Positions 52,501 through 60,699 of a stretch of DNA of 64,000 nt are shown piece by piece. A model generated the notes under the pieces. The model was not told the origin of the DNA. It was given only the letters and a program-made list of their open reading frames with translations, and searched no databases. The stretch comes from Streptomyces composti. Its GTDB lineage: Bacteria > Actinomycetota > Actinomycetes > Streptomycetales > Streptomycetaceae. Every line of letters begins with the position of its first letter. The stretch's first letter is position 1. A program made the translations under genes and the position numbers. The stretch covers positions 16,387 to 80,386 of the forward strand of contig NZ_JAATEM010000034.1 in the NCBI RefSeq assembly GCF_012034205.1, in the 5' to 3' direction.

Positions 52501-53357
52501 AGTTCGGCGGGCCGTCCCGAGCTGGTGCAGCCGTAGGTGACCTCCGAGTCCCCGCTGAACCGCCTGAGCACCAGCGCCCAGGCAGCCTGCAGCAGAGTGC
52601 TGAGGGTGACTCGATGGCGTGCGCCGGCCGCGCGCAGCCGGTCCTCCAGGACAGCCGGCAGTTCCCTGCGGACCTCGTCCACCGCGCCGGGACCGCGCCG
52701 CGGGTCGGGCCGCAGCAGCGGGGCGAGCCGCCCGCTGCCGGCGGGACCCGCCAGGGCACGGCTCCACCAGTTCCTGGCCGCCTGGAGGTCCTGGCCCTGC
52801 AGCCAGGCGATGTAGTCCCGGTACGGCGCGGGCGCGGCCGGCGGGGCGGCGCCGGTGAGGAGGCAGCGGTACCGGCGCACGAGGTCGCCGAGGACTCTCG
52901 GCACCGACCAGCCGTCGAGCAGCAGCATGTGGTGGGTCCAGACGAACCCGTGGTGCCTGTCCCCGAGCCGGATCAGATGCAGTCGCTGCAACGGCGGATG
53001 CTCCGGGTCGAAGCCCGCCGCTCGGTCCTCGGCGAGCAGCTGCTCGAACCTGGCCCGCCGCTCGCCCTCGTCGGCGTCCGACCAGTCGTGCCGCGTCAGC
53101 GCGTCCGGCGGCCTGCGGTGCACCACCTGGAGCGGCTTGTCCAGCCCCTCCCAGTGAAAGGAGGTGCGCAGGGCGGGATGCGCCGCGACCACCTGCCGCC
53201 ACGCCTGCTCCAGGAGACCGGCGTCGAGCGTCCCCTCGATCTCGAAGCTGCGCTGCGCGACATAGGTGTCCGGCTCACCTCCGTACAAGGTGTGCAGCAG
53301 CATCCCCTGCTGAAGGGGGGACAGCTCGTAGACGTCCTCCACCTCGGTGTTGCTCAC
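49497..53357 (-). CDS. Non-ribosomal peptide synthetase B (C-A-T-TE, serine-type pocket)
   Basis: 1286 residues from a GTG whose GTGA overlaps the stop of NRPS C. C domain: YELSPLQQGMLLHTLYGG and WTHHMLLLDGWSV, a type often found after an epimerase. A domain: VLFTSGSTGRPKGVVVTH, FDVSVWELF, AHFVPSML, VMCSGEAL, NLYGPTEAAVDV. My pocket code DVWHMSLVDK is close to the serine code DVWHLSLIDK. T domain: FFHLGGDSFTAV. TE domain (about 1060-1286): YGHCVGVALA with Cys 1113 as nucleophile, acid near 1224 (VVGTDDPE) and His 1255 (GGGHYFL). It is the only release domain in the window, so this is probably the last module. Confidence 0.92.
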   Translation of the reverse strand: MSNTEVEDVYELSPLQQGMLLHTLYGGEPDTYVAQRSFEIEGTLDAGLLEQAWRQVVAAHPALRTSFHWEGLDKPLQVVHRRPPDALTRHDWSDADEGERRARFEQLLAEDRAAGFDPEHPPLQRLHLIRLGDRHHGFVWTHHMLLLDGWSVPRVLGDLVRRYRCLLTGAAPPAAPAPYRDYIAWLQGQDLQAARNWWSRALAGPAGSGRLAPLLRPDPRRGPGAVDEVRRELPAVLEDRLRAAGARHRVTLSTLLQAAWALVLRRFSGDSEVTYGCTSSGRPAELRGVDEMVGSFINTLPIRVAVPQDGDLTAWLQELQSLHSTARRYEYTPLAQIRSWAGVPGDQPLFESVVVLDNYRLALGGGELAGQFSIRSVNDFEKTSEALTLIVTPAPVSVVRLVFHRERFEPGTVDDMMEYLHRVLEALTGAGTVGEVLTAAAERVAGPPAASVTYPDAERTLAELVERQAAATPDAVAVLADDGTLTYAQLLDRARRAAGALAAAGAGPGQVVGVCADRSLDMVTGVLGALLAGASYLPLEPSLPTARLAFMAGEAGMTVAFASPDHVETALRAGARRVLTSADHAEAAAPRACPGRPDDAAYVLFTSGSTGRPKGVVVTHRAIVNRLSWMQETFTLGAADRVLQKTPLSFDVSVWELFWPLMTGATMVLARPGGHQDSAYLARVMAERSVTVAHFVPSMLQLFLDEPVEAPALRRVMCSGEALPHPLVERFRAVLPHVELHNLYGPTEAAVDVTWWDCARPAPAGVVPIGEAVANTGTHVLDERLEPVPVGVPGELFLSGVQLARGYVNRPALTAERFVAHDLAGPGGRLYRTGDKVRRLRDGSLEFLGRIDQQVKIHGYRIELGEVEQVLLAQPSVREAVVTVREGSRLAAYVTGDGLDTAALHDALRSALPRYMVPATVTALSSMPLTHNGKLDRHALPDPAPAVTATDGDAPASAREESIAEVFRDLLDLPAVDVTTSFFHLGGDSFTAVRAVRRIEGATVGLLAAHPSVRELAAALEAAEKPGLLLRLTPEDPAARHTLVCVPFGGGSAISYQPLAAGLGPGRTLLAVALPGHELGGDPQLRALGEVAREVADEILKTVDGPVSVYGHCVGVALAVEVVRCLESSGRTVERLFVGASYPFYESRIPRRRREGPAADRAEMRYLQSLGGFRGVVDDDELAFVMRAFRHDAAAARAYFTRQWPRRGRTEPLRAPITVVVGTDDPETPQYERRHRVWERFGSSVDLATVPGGGHYFLQQQPEVLAGIIASASGEPDAGGRTSHDQ

Positions 53358-56300
53358 GAGGTCTCCCGGCCCGACCGCAGGCGGTCGAGAAGTCCGTCGA
53401 GCTGCGACCGGTCGACCCGGGCGAGCGGGAAGTCCGACGGCGTGCGGGTGGCGTCGCCGTCGGCCGCGAGGGTGCGCAGCTCTGCCAGGAAGCGTTCCGC
53501 GAGCCGTTCCACGGTCTCCCGGTGGTGCAGCCGGTGGTCGTACTCCCAGGTGACGGTGAGCCGGCCGCCGCTGACCGCGGCGCGCACGTCCAGCGCGTAC
53601 GGGCGGCGGGCGAGCGGACTGGCCGCGGGACCGGCGGGACCGAGCACGGTGAAGCCGTCCGTCGCGGGCGACGGCTCGTCGAGCTGGCCGGTGTAGGCGA
53701 AGACCAGCTCTGCCGGGGACTGCGGCAGCGGATCGCTGCTCTGGCGCAGCAGCTGCCAGCCGAGTCCGCCCTCGGGGACGGCCCGCAGGGCCTCCTTGAC
53801 CGACTTCAGGGTGGTGGCGGGAGTGCTGCCGGGCTCGCTGACCAGAGCGATCGGGTGGACGGTGTCCAGCCAGCCGACCGTGCGGGCCAGATCGATGTCA
53901 CCGAACACCTTCTCGCGGGTGTGGCGCCGCAGGTCGACCACGGTCCGTGGCCGGCCGGTCCAGTCGCCCAGGGTGCGGCACAGCGCCGTGAGCAGCAGGT
54001 CGTCGATCCGGCAGTTGTGCGCGGCGGGAGCGTCCTGGAGCAGCTCGGTGGTCTCCGCCGAGCCGAGCCGCGCGACGACCTCGCGCGCGTCGGCGACCGT
54101 TCCGGGACCGGCATGACCGGCAGCCGCGGTGTCGGAGGGCAGCGCGCCGGAGGTCTCCTCGACGAGATCCGTCCAGTACGGCCGCTGGGACTGCACCGGC
54201 TGAGTGCCCGCGTACGAGGCGAGGCGGCGGGCCCAGGACTGCCAGGACGTCGTCTTCGCCGGCAGCGCCACCGTCTGTCCGGCGGCCAGCGCCAGCAGCG
54301 CGGTCCGCAGATCCTCCACGAGGATGCGCAGGGAGGTGACGTCGGCGACGAGGTGATGCGCGATCACCGCGAGACGGTCGGGGCGCCCGTCGCCGAGCTG
54401 GAAGAACTCGAAGCGGATCAGCGGACCGACCGAGAGTCCGAGGCCCGCGGCCGCCTCGGCGGTCAGCTCGGTGATCCGGCGCTCCTGCTCGTCCGCGTCC
54501 AGGCCGGACAGGTCGTGCGCGGAGAACGGCGTACGGCCCTGGGGCAGGGCGATCCGGACGCGTGTCTGGACGCCGTTGAGCTGGAACCGCTGCCGCAGGC
54601 CGTCGTGGTGGACGAGGAGCTGCTGGACCGCCTCGCGCAGCATCTCCGGCGGGTAGGTCTCGCGCAGCTCGAGCAGCGTGGAGACGTTCCAGTGATGGGG
54701 ATCGGTGAAGTCCGCGCCGCAGAACCAGCGTTGGGGCGGGGCCAGGGGCGAAGGACCGCTGACGACGCCCTGCTCGGCGTCGATGGCCGGGGCGGCCGTG
54801 GTGACGGCCGCGAGCGAGGCGACCGTGGGGTGTTCGAACAGGTCCAGCGGGGAGATCCGGATGCCGGTGTCCTGTGCCTGCGCGACCACCTGGATGGCCA
54901 GGATCGAATCTCCGCCCAGCTCGAAGAAGTTGTCGTGCGGGCCGACGTTCTCGACGCCGATGACCCCGGCGACGATCTTCGCCAGGCTCTGCTCCACAGG
55001 GTTGTGCGGCGCGGCGGTCTCCGCCGGCTCGGCGGGGCGCTCCGCGGTGGGGGCGGGCAGCGCGGCTCGGTCGATCTTGCCGTTCGGCGTGAGCGGCAGC
55101 GCGTCGAGCGGCACGAACGCCGCGGGCACCATGTACGGCGGCAGCTCCCGCGCCAGGAACTCCCGGAGCGCCGCGGCGGCGGGTGCGGAGGAACCGTGCG
55201 GGACGACGTATGCCACGAGCCGCTTGTCCCCGGGCTCGGGCTCGTGCACGTCCACCACCGACTCGCTGATCTCGGGATGCAGGCTGAGAGCCGCCTCGAT
55301 CTCCGCCGGTTCCACCCGGAAGCCGCGGATCTTGATCTGGGTGTCGGCCCGGGACACGAACTCCAGATTGCCGTCCGGGCGTTGCCGGACCACATCACCG
55401 GTGCGGTACAGGCGCTCGCCCGGATGAGCCGGGTCCGGGTCCGCGACGAACCGCTGTGCGGTCAGCCCGGGCCGGCCGTGGTAGCCGCGGGCCAGGCTGA
55501 TCCCGCCGATGTACAGGTCCCCGCACCCGCCCACGGGCACCGGGCGAAGCCGGCTGTCGAGGATGCGCAGATCGGCCGAGGGCAGCGGGGTGCCGATCGG
55601 GAGGTTGGGCCAGTCGCGTTTCTGGTCGGGCGGGTCGAGGCGGAAGAAGGTCGAGCTCACGGTCGTCTCCGTCAGACCGTACACATGCATCAGCGGCACG
55701 CCGAGCGGCTCCCACATGGTGATGCGGTCGGGAAGCACCCGCTCCCCGCCGATGATCACGAGGCGGAGCCAGTCCGGAAGCGAGCGGTCCTGGCGTCGCA
55801 GCGACCGCGTCCACTCGTGCCAGTACGCGGTGGGCAGCTCCACCACCGTGACGCGCTCGCGCTCGAGCAGCTCCGCCAGGTCGGCGCCGCCGCCGAGCGT
55901 CGGTCCGGCAGGGATGACCACGGCACCGCCGGCCAGCCAGATGGGGAACAGCTCCTCCACGAGCACGTCGAAGCCCGGCGAGGCGAACTGCAGGAACCGG
56001 TCCCCGCTGCCGAGCCCGAAACGCTCCACCACCTCACGGGCGAAGGTCACCAGCGAGCGATGTTCGATCGCGGCCCCCTTGGGGCGGCCGGTCGAACCCG
56101 AGGTGTACACCAGGTACGCCAGCGAGGCCGGGTCGGGCAGCGTGGACAGATCGTGGTCGGGCCCGTCGGGCAGCGAGTCCATGCACAGGATCTCGACCGG
56201 CCACCGGGGCTCCTGAGCGGCCTGCTCTTCCTCGGTGACGAGCACGCGCACGCCTGCGTCCGTCAGCATGAACGACAGGCGCTCCGCGGGGTAGGACGGA

Positions 56301-58036
56301 TCCAGGGGCACGTAGTAGCCGCCGGCCTTGAGCACCGCGAGGATCGCCACGGGCAGCCGGGGCGACCGGTCGAGCAGAATGCCGACGCCGACCTCCGGTC
56401 CGACGCCCAGCCGGCGCAGTTCGTGCGCGAGCCGGTTGGCGCGCCGGTTCAGTTCCGCGTAGCTGAGCGCGGTCCCGTCGTGCACCACCGCCGTGGTGTG
56501 CGGGGCGAGGTCCGCCCGTCGCTGGAACAGCTCCACGAAGCCGGGACCGTGGGCCGCCTCCGAAGCGGGGGCGGTCACCTTGGCGGCCGGGGCGACGATG
56601 AACTCCACGTCACCGACCGCCGTGTCGGGCTTCCTCACCAGCTGACGGAGCACGTTGACGAACTGCGAGGCCAGCAGCTCGACCGTCTCGGTGTCGAACA
56701 GCTCGGTGCTGTACTGCCACTGCAGCGACACCGTCTCCCCGCGCGGCATGGCGAACAGCGTCAGGTCGATGGAGACCGGTCCTATGTCCATCGGCTCCGG
56801 CGCGACCGTCAGGCCCGGAAGCTCGAGGGTGCTCGGCGGCGCGGTCAGGACGTTGATCATGACCTGGATGAGCGGGGTCTGCGCCGCCTCCCGGCCGATG
56901 CCCAGCTGCTCCAGCAGCCGTTCGAAGGGGAGGTCCTGGTGGTCGTACCCCGCCGTCGTGGTGTCTCGTGCGGCATGCACCAGGTCGCGCAGCGTCTGGT
57001 CCTGGGACAGCCGCATCCGCAACGGCAGCAGGTTCGCGAAGCAGCCGATGAGCTGCTCGGTCTCCACCCGGTTGCGCCCGGAGATGGCCGATCCGATCAC
57101 CAGGTCGTCCTGCCCTGAGTACCGGTGGAGCAGCACGGAGAGGGCGGCGAGCAGCACCATGAACAGCGAGACGTTCTCCCGCTCGCCGAACGTCTTGAGG
57201 TCCTCGCTCAGTTCGGGCGAGAGATCTATGTGGTACTGGGCGCCCGCGAAGGTGGGCCGCGCGGGGTAGGGCCGGTCGACCGGCAGCGTGAGCTGGGTCG
57301 GCGCGCCGTCCAGCGCCTTCTTCCAGTAGTCGAGTTCGGCGGCGATCCGCTCCTCGTCGAACTCCTCCGCCTGCAGGGCGGCGAAGTCCCCGAACTGGAT
57401 CTCCGGCAGGGGCAGGTCGCCGGTCCCGCCGCCGAGGTGATTGCCGTACAGGGTCACGAACTCCCTGACGAGGATGGCCATCGACCACGCGTCGGACGCC
57501 GCATGATCGGTCGTGAACAGCGCCACGTGGGTGTCCGGGGCCAGCCGCAGCAGCTGGATCCGCAACCGCTGTGCCTCATCGGGCGCGAACGGGCGCACCA
57601 GCTCGGCATCGGCGCGCCGGCGGATCTCGGCCGACTGCTCCTCGGCCGGCAGGTCCGACAGGTCCACCAGCGGGGTAGGCACCGGCGCGACGGGCTGTAC
57701 CACCTGCACGGGAGTACGGCCCCTGAGCTCGACCGTGGACCGCAGTACCTCATGGCGCTCGACGATCTCCGTCAGCACCTTGCTGAGCAGGGACAGGTCG
57801 AGGGCTCCGACGAGCCGCAGGGCTCCGCTGATGTTGTTGGATCCCCGGATCCGGCCGGTGGTCCACTCGCGCAGCTGCGCGAACGACAGCGGTGCCGGCA
57901 CGCTCCGGTCGCGCGGCTTGATCCTGCCGTCCGCGACGGGGCCGCGCTCGGCCGCCATCTCGGCGAGCCGCCGCTCCAGCACCGCTCGCTTGTCCGGTGA
58001 GAGGGCCGCTATGCGGGCCTGCAGGTCATCGGTCAT
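53354..58036 (-). CDS. Non-ribosomal peptide synthetase C (C-A-T-E, predicted cationic D-residue)
   Basis: 1560 residues from MTDDLQARIAALSPDKRAV; the ATG overlaps the stop of the VioD-like gene (ATGA). C domain: LSFAQLREW and TTDHAASDAWSM, where the first active-site His is Asp but the second is kept. A domain: YTSGSTGRPKGAAIEH, FDVLVEELF, VVELPTAY, LVIIGGERV, HVYGLTETTVSS; pocket code DVEEIGVVSK. The two glutamates (239 and 278) point to a positively charged side chain such as Arg, capreomycidine or enduracididine. T domain: FFELGGDSILAI, the form preceding epimerases. E domain: VIAHHLVADVTSLRIL and EGGLGWQLLR. Passes its chain to NRPS B. Confidence 0.92.
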   Translation of the reverse strand: MTDDLQARIAALSPDKRAVLERRLAEMAAERGPVADGRIKPRDRSVPAPLSFAQLREWTTGRIRGSNNISGALRLVGALDLSLLSKVLTEIVERHEVLRSTVELRGRTPVQVVQPVAPVPTPLVDLSDLPAEEQSAEIRRRADAELVRPFAPDEAQRLRIQLLRLAPDTHVALFTTDHAASDAWSMAILVREFVTLYGNHLGGGTGDLPLPEIQFGDFAALQAEEFDEERIAAELDYWKKALDGAPTQLTLPVDRPYPARPTFAGAQYHIDLSPELSEDLKTFGERENVSLFMVLLAALSVLLHRYSGQDDLVIGSAISGRNRVETEQLIGCFANLLPLRMRLSQDQTLRDLVHAARDTTTAGYDHQDLPFERLLEQLGIGREAAQTPLIQVMINVLTAPPSTLELPGLTVAPEPMDIGPVSIDLTLFAMPRGETVSLQWQYSTELFDTETVELLASQFVNVLRQLVRKPDTAVGDVEFIVAPAAKVTAPASEAAHGPGFVELFQRRADLAPHTTAVVHDGTALSYAELNRRANRLAHELRRLGVGPEVGVGILLDRSPRLPVAILAVLKAGGYYVPLDPSYPAERLSFMLTDAGVRVLVTEEEQAAQEPRWPVEILCMDSLPDGPDHDLSTLPDPASLAYLVYTSGSTGRPKGAAIEHRSLVTFAREVVERFGLGSGDRFLQFASPGFDVLVEELFPIWLAGGAVVIPAGPTLGGGADLAELLERERVTVVELPTAYWHEWTRSLRRQDRSLPDWLRLVIIGGERVLPDRITMWEPLGVPLMHVYGLTETTVSSTFFRLDPPDQKRDWPNLPIGTPLPSADLRILDSRLRPVPVGGCGDLYIGGISLARGYHGRPGLTAQRFVADPDPAHPGERLYRTGDVVRQRPDGNLEFVSRADTQIKIRGFRVEPAEIEAALSLHPEISESVVDVHEPEPGDKRLVAYVVPHGSSAPAAAALREFLARELPPYMVPAAFVPLDALPLTPNGKIDRAALPAPTAERPAEPAETAAPHNPVEQSLAKIVAGVIGVENVGPHDNFFELGGDSILAIQVVAQAQDTGIRISPLDLFEHPTVASLAAVTTAAPAIDAEQGVVSGPSPLAPPQRWFCGADFTDPHHWNVSTLLELRETYPPEMLREAVQQLLVHHDGLRQRFQLNGVQTRVRIALPQGRTPFSAHDLSGLDADEQERRITELTAEAAAGLGLSVGPLIRFEFFQLGDGRPDRLAVIAHHLVADVTSLRILVEDLRTALLALAAGQTVALPAKTTSWQSWARRLASYAGTQPVQSQRPYWTDLVEETSGALPSDTAAAGHAGPGTVADAREVVARLGSAETTELLQDAPAAHNCRIDDLLLTALCRTLGDWTGRPRTVVDLRRHTREKVFGDIDLARTVGWLDTVHPIALVSEPGSTPATTLKSVKEALRAVPEGGLGWQLLRQSSDPLPQSPAELVFAYTGQLDEPSPATDGFTVLGPAGPAASPLARRPYALDVRAAVSGGRLTVTWEYDHRLHHRETVERLAERFLAELRTLAADGDATRTPSDFPLARVDRSQLDGLLDRLRSGRETS

Positions 58037-59196
58037 CGGTCTGCCACCGTTCGGGAGTCTTCGCGCAGCACTTGTTCGAGGGCGGAGAGTCCGGCCGTCA
58101 ACTCGGCGGTCGTACCGCCGAAACCGAGCCGGGCGTAGGAGCGGAAGTCGTCGCCGAAGCACATGCCCGGCACGAGCAGCACCCGGTGCTCCTCGGCCAG
58201 CCGGCGGCAGGAGCGCTCCACGTCGGGCAGGCGGGGGAACTCCACGAAGGCCGTGACGCTTCCGTCCGGCGGGGTGAGCCGCACCAGGTCGGGCAGACCG
58301 GCGGCCCAGTCCTGCAGGATCTTGAGATTGGCGGCGGCGTGCTCGCGCTGGAGCGCCACGATGCGGTCAGCGTTGCGGACTGCCTTCTCGGCGAAGAACT
58401 CCAGGACGGGGGACACGTACAGGGCGATGTAGTCGCGCAGCACCGCCATCCGCTCGTGCAGCTCCCGCGGGGCCAGGCACCAGCCCACCCGCATGCCGGC
58501 CAGGCCATAGCTCTTGGACAGGGTGCCGAAGGAGATGACCTTGTCGTACCGGTCGTGCGGCAGGCGCAGAGGCGCCGCCGTGTACGTCATCTCGCCGAAC
58601 GCGTTGTCCCAGACCAGCCAGGCGCCCGACTCCGCCGCGATGGAGATGAGCTCGTCCTGCTCGTCGGCCGTGATCGACACCCCGGTCGGATTGTGCGGGA
58701 AGTTCACCACGATCATGCGCGGGCCCGACGCGGCCAGCTTGCGCAGCAGCTCCATGTCGGGGGAGAAGCCCCGGTCGGCGCGGAGCCGCCACGGGGTGAT
58801 CCGGCAGCCCTTCGACCGGGCGATGTCGTACAGCTGCTGGTACGCCGGGTCGACGACGATCACCTCGTCGCCCGCCTCGAGCAGCGTGTGCATGACGATG
58901 TAGATGGCCTCGCTGGAACCATGTGTGACCATCACCGGATCGACGTCCCCGCCGGTCCAGCGGTCCGCCAGCGCGGCACGCAGCCCGGGCCCGCCGTATG
59001 CCTCGCTGTCGCGCAGCACCAGCGAGTCCAGCTCGCTCAGGTCGAACCCGCACAGTGCTCGGAATTCCGCCACGGACAGGTCGCGCACGCCGCTGCTGCC
59101 GATGTCGTGATCGACCTTGTGGTAGTAGTCGCGCATCCAGGCTTCCAGCTTGGCAATGGCGATGCCCATACGTAATTCCATCCCGTCGGCGGCCAC
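58033..59196 (-). CDS. VioD-like capreomycidine synthase (PLP enzyme)
   Basis: 387 residues from the first possible start (GTG 59196); ATGs at 59181 and 59169 are in frame. The pattern HDIGSSGVRDLSVAEFRALCG, LRDSEAYGGPGLRAALADRW, VMVTHGSSEAIYIVMHTLLEAGDEV, VVNFPHNPTGVSIT and SFGTLSKSYGLAGMRVGW (Schiff-base K228) is that of VioD-type enzymes, which cyclise 3-hydroxyarginine to capreomycidine. It leads the NRPS C-NRPS B operon, overlapping NRPS C. If translation starts upstream of 59169, a rare TTA leucine codon falls at residue 8 (59175-59173), making bldA-dependence possible. The assignment is by motif memory; a generic aminotransferase is the alternative. Confidence 0.75.
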   Translation of the reverse strand: MAADGMELRMGIAIAKLEAWMRDYYHKVDHDIGSSGVRDLSVAEFRALCGFDLSELDSLVLRDSEAYGGPGLRAALADRWTGGDVDPVMVTHGSSEAIYIVMHTLLEAGDEVIVVDPAYQQLYDIARSKGCRITPWRLRADRGFSPDMELLRKLAASGPRMIVVNFPHNPTGVSITADEQDELISIAAESGAWLVWDNAFGEMTYTAAPLRLPHDRYDKVISFGTLSKSYGLAGMRVGWCLAPRELHERMAVLRDYIALYVSPVLEFFAEKAVRNADRIVALQREHAAANLKILQDWAAGLPDLVRLTPPDGSVTAFVEFPRLPDVERSCRRLAEEHRVLLVPGMCFGDDFRSYARLGFGGTTAELTAGLSALEQVLREDSRTVADR

Positions 59197-59277
59197 TTCG
59201 GTGGGAAGTGCGAAGCCGAATTCGACTACTTCCCCAGCCTCGGTCAGTCAGCCTCCTTCACCGGCCCGGCGCCCGCA

Positions 59278-59326
59278 TGTCGTTCTTTCATGTGACAACG
59301 CCGAGCCCGCCTGCCACGGGTAGTTT
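59278..59326 (+). promoter_or_regulatory. Cluster operator (TGTC-N12-GACA) and -10 box before the aminotransferase gene
   Basis: TGTC-gttctttcatgt-GACA (59278-59297) shares outer arms and length with the GTCCCC-N6-GGGGAC sites. After 24 nt from the GAC comes TAGTTT (59321-59326) inside GGGTAGTTTCGAG. A near-copy stands before the MbtH operon. Confidence 0.65.
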
Positions 59327-59384
59327 CGAGGGCCACAACAGGGGCTTTCACTCACCGGAGTCAGTGAGGAAGAGGGGTCAGCCG

Positions 59385-60491
59385 GTGGACTTCGAGATCC
59401 GTGTCAATGACCGGCCCGTGCCGCACCGGGAGCGCGAGGCGATCCTCGCCGAGCCCGGGTTCGGCCGGACCTTCACCGATCACATGATCACGGCGCGCTG
59501 GGACGAGGGGCTCGGCTGGCACGACGGCCGGCTCGAACCCTACGGCCCGATCAGCCTGGATCCCTCCGCCTCCGTCTTCCACTACGGCCAGGAGTGCTTC
59601 GAGGGCATGAAGGCCTACCGGCAGGACGGCGGTGGAGTGGCTCTCTTCCGGCCACGTGTCAATGCGGCCCGCCTCAACCGCTCCGCGGAGCGCCTGGCGA
59701 TGCCCGCGATACCCGAGGCGACCTTCCTGAAGGCCCTGGAACTGCTGGTCACCCAGGACGCCGACTGGGTCCCCTCGGGAGCCGGTGAGAGCCTCTACCT
59801 GCGGCCCCTGATGATCGCCACCCAGCACGAGCTGGGGTTCACCCTCCCCTCGCGCAGCTACCTCTTCGTCGTCTTCGCCTCCCCGGCCACCGCCTACTTC
59901 GGTCCCGGGGAGAGGCTCCGGCCGCTGACGGTGTGGCTGTCGGAGGACTACACCCGGGCCGCGCCCGGCGGCACCGGCGCCGCCAAGGCCGGCGGCAACT
60001 ACGCCGCGGCCTTCGCCGCCCAGCGCCAGGGTGTGGCCGAAGGCTGCGACCAGGTGGTGTGGCTGGACGCGGCCGAACACACCTGGGTGGAGGAGATGGG
60101 CGGCATGAACATCTTCTTCGTTCTCGACGAGGGCGGCGGGAGCAGGCCGCGGATCGTCACACCCCCGCTGACCGACACGCTGCTGCCCGGTGTGACGCGC
60201 GACTCCCTGCTCCGCCTGGCCCCCGAGCTCGGTCTGGACACCGAGGAACGACCCATGTCGGTGCCCCAGTGGCAGGAACTGTGCGCCTCGGGGCGGATGA
60301 CCGAGGCCTTCGCCTGCGGGACGGCGGCCGTCATCGCCCCGATCGGCCGGGTCAAGGGAGCCGGCGGCAAGGGGTGGACCGTCGGAGACGGCGAGCCCGG
60401 CCCCGTCACCCGGCGCCTGCGCGAAGAACTGCTGGGCATCCAGTACGGCCGGCTGCCCGACCCGCACGCCTGGGTGCACAAGGTGTGCTGA
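59385..60491 (+). CDS. ilvE: Branched-chain amino acid aminotransferase
   Basis: 368 residues from GTG 59385 with AGAGGGG 8 bases upstream (a GTG at 59364 is less well placed). Class IV aminotransferase: FHYGQECFEGMKAYRQDGG, LFRPRVNAARLNRSAERL, the PLP lysine in GTGAAKAGGNYAAAFAAQ, and WVEEMGGMNIFFVL with GTAAVIAPIGRVK. It interconverts Val/Leu/Ile and their keto acids. Having its own cluster operator suggests it supplies valine (or a branched acyl starter) to the pathway rather than serving general metabolism. Confidence 0.9.
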   Translation: MDFEIRVNDRPVPHREREAILAEPGFGRTFTDHMITARWDEGLGWHDGRLEPYGPISLDPSASVFHYGQECFEGMKAYRQDGGGVALFRPRVNAARLNRSAERLAMPAIPEATFLKALELLVTQDADWVPSGAGESLYLRPLMIATQHELGFTLPSRSYLFVVFASPATAYFGPGERLRPLTVWLSEDYTRAAPGGTGAAKAGGNYAAAFAAQRQGVAEGCDQVVWLDAAEHTWVEEMGGMNIFFVLDEGGGSRPRIVTPPLTDTLLPGVTRDSLLRLAPELGLDTEERPMSVPQWQELCASGRMTEAFACGTAAVIAPIGRVKGAGGKGWTVGDGEPGPVTRRLREELLGIQYGRLPDPHAWVHKVC

Positions 60492-60505
60492 GCCCGGCGA
60501 CCGGA

Positions 60506-60553
60506 TGTCGTCCTTTCATGTGACAGTACGCGGCGGTGCCGTCCGGGTAGCTT
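60506..60553 (+). promoter_or_regulatory. Cluster operator (TGTC-N12-GACA) and -10 box of the MbtH operon
   Basis: TGTC-gtcctttcatgt-GACA (60506-60525) differs from the site at 59.28 kb by one base over 20. TAGCTT (60548-60553) lies 23 nt beyond the GAC, inside GGGTAGCTTCAGC. The leader to the MbtH start is about 140 bases. Confidence 0.7.
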
Positions 60554-60699
60554 CAGCTCGAGGTCCAGCGGTGATCGGGCGACCAGTGAGCGCAGTCCGC
60601 CGGGCATTCGCCGGCAGCGCCCGCGCCCCCCTCGTCACGTCGGTGCGGCAATTCGGTCCGCCCATTCCCATCCAGCTGCCAATTCAAGGAGCCCACGCA

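Noticed and set aside
53290..53345. Operator-like word TCCCC...GGGG inside NRPS B
   Set aside because: It lies in the coding sequence for the conserved LSPLQQGMLLH motif and has no -10 box at the expected distance.
53354..59196. Viomycin/capreomycin cluster
   Set aside because: A VioD-like gene and a VioC-like gene occur, but the ureidoalanine, beta-lysine and dehydration genes and the VioA/VioI NRPS layout are absent.
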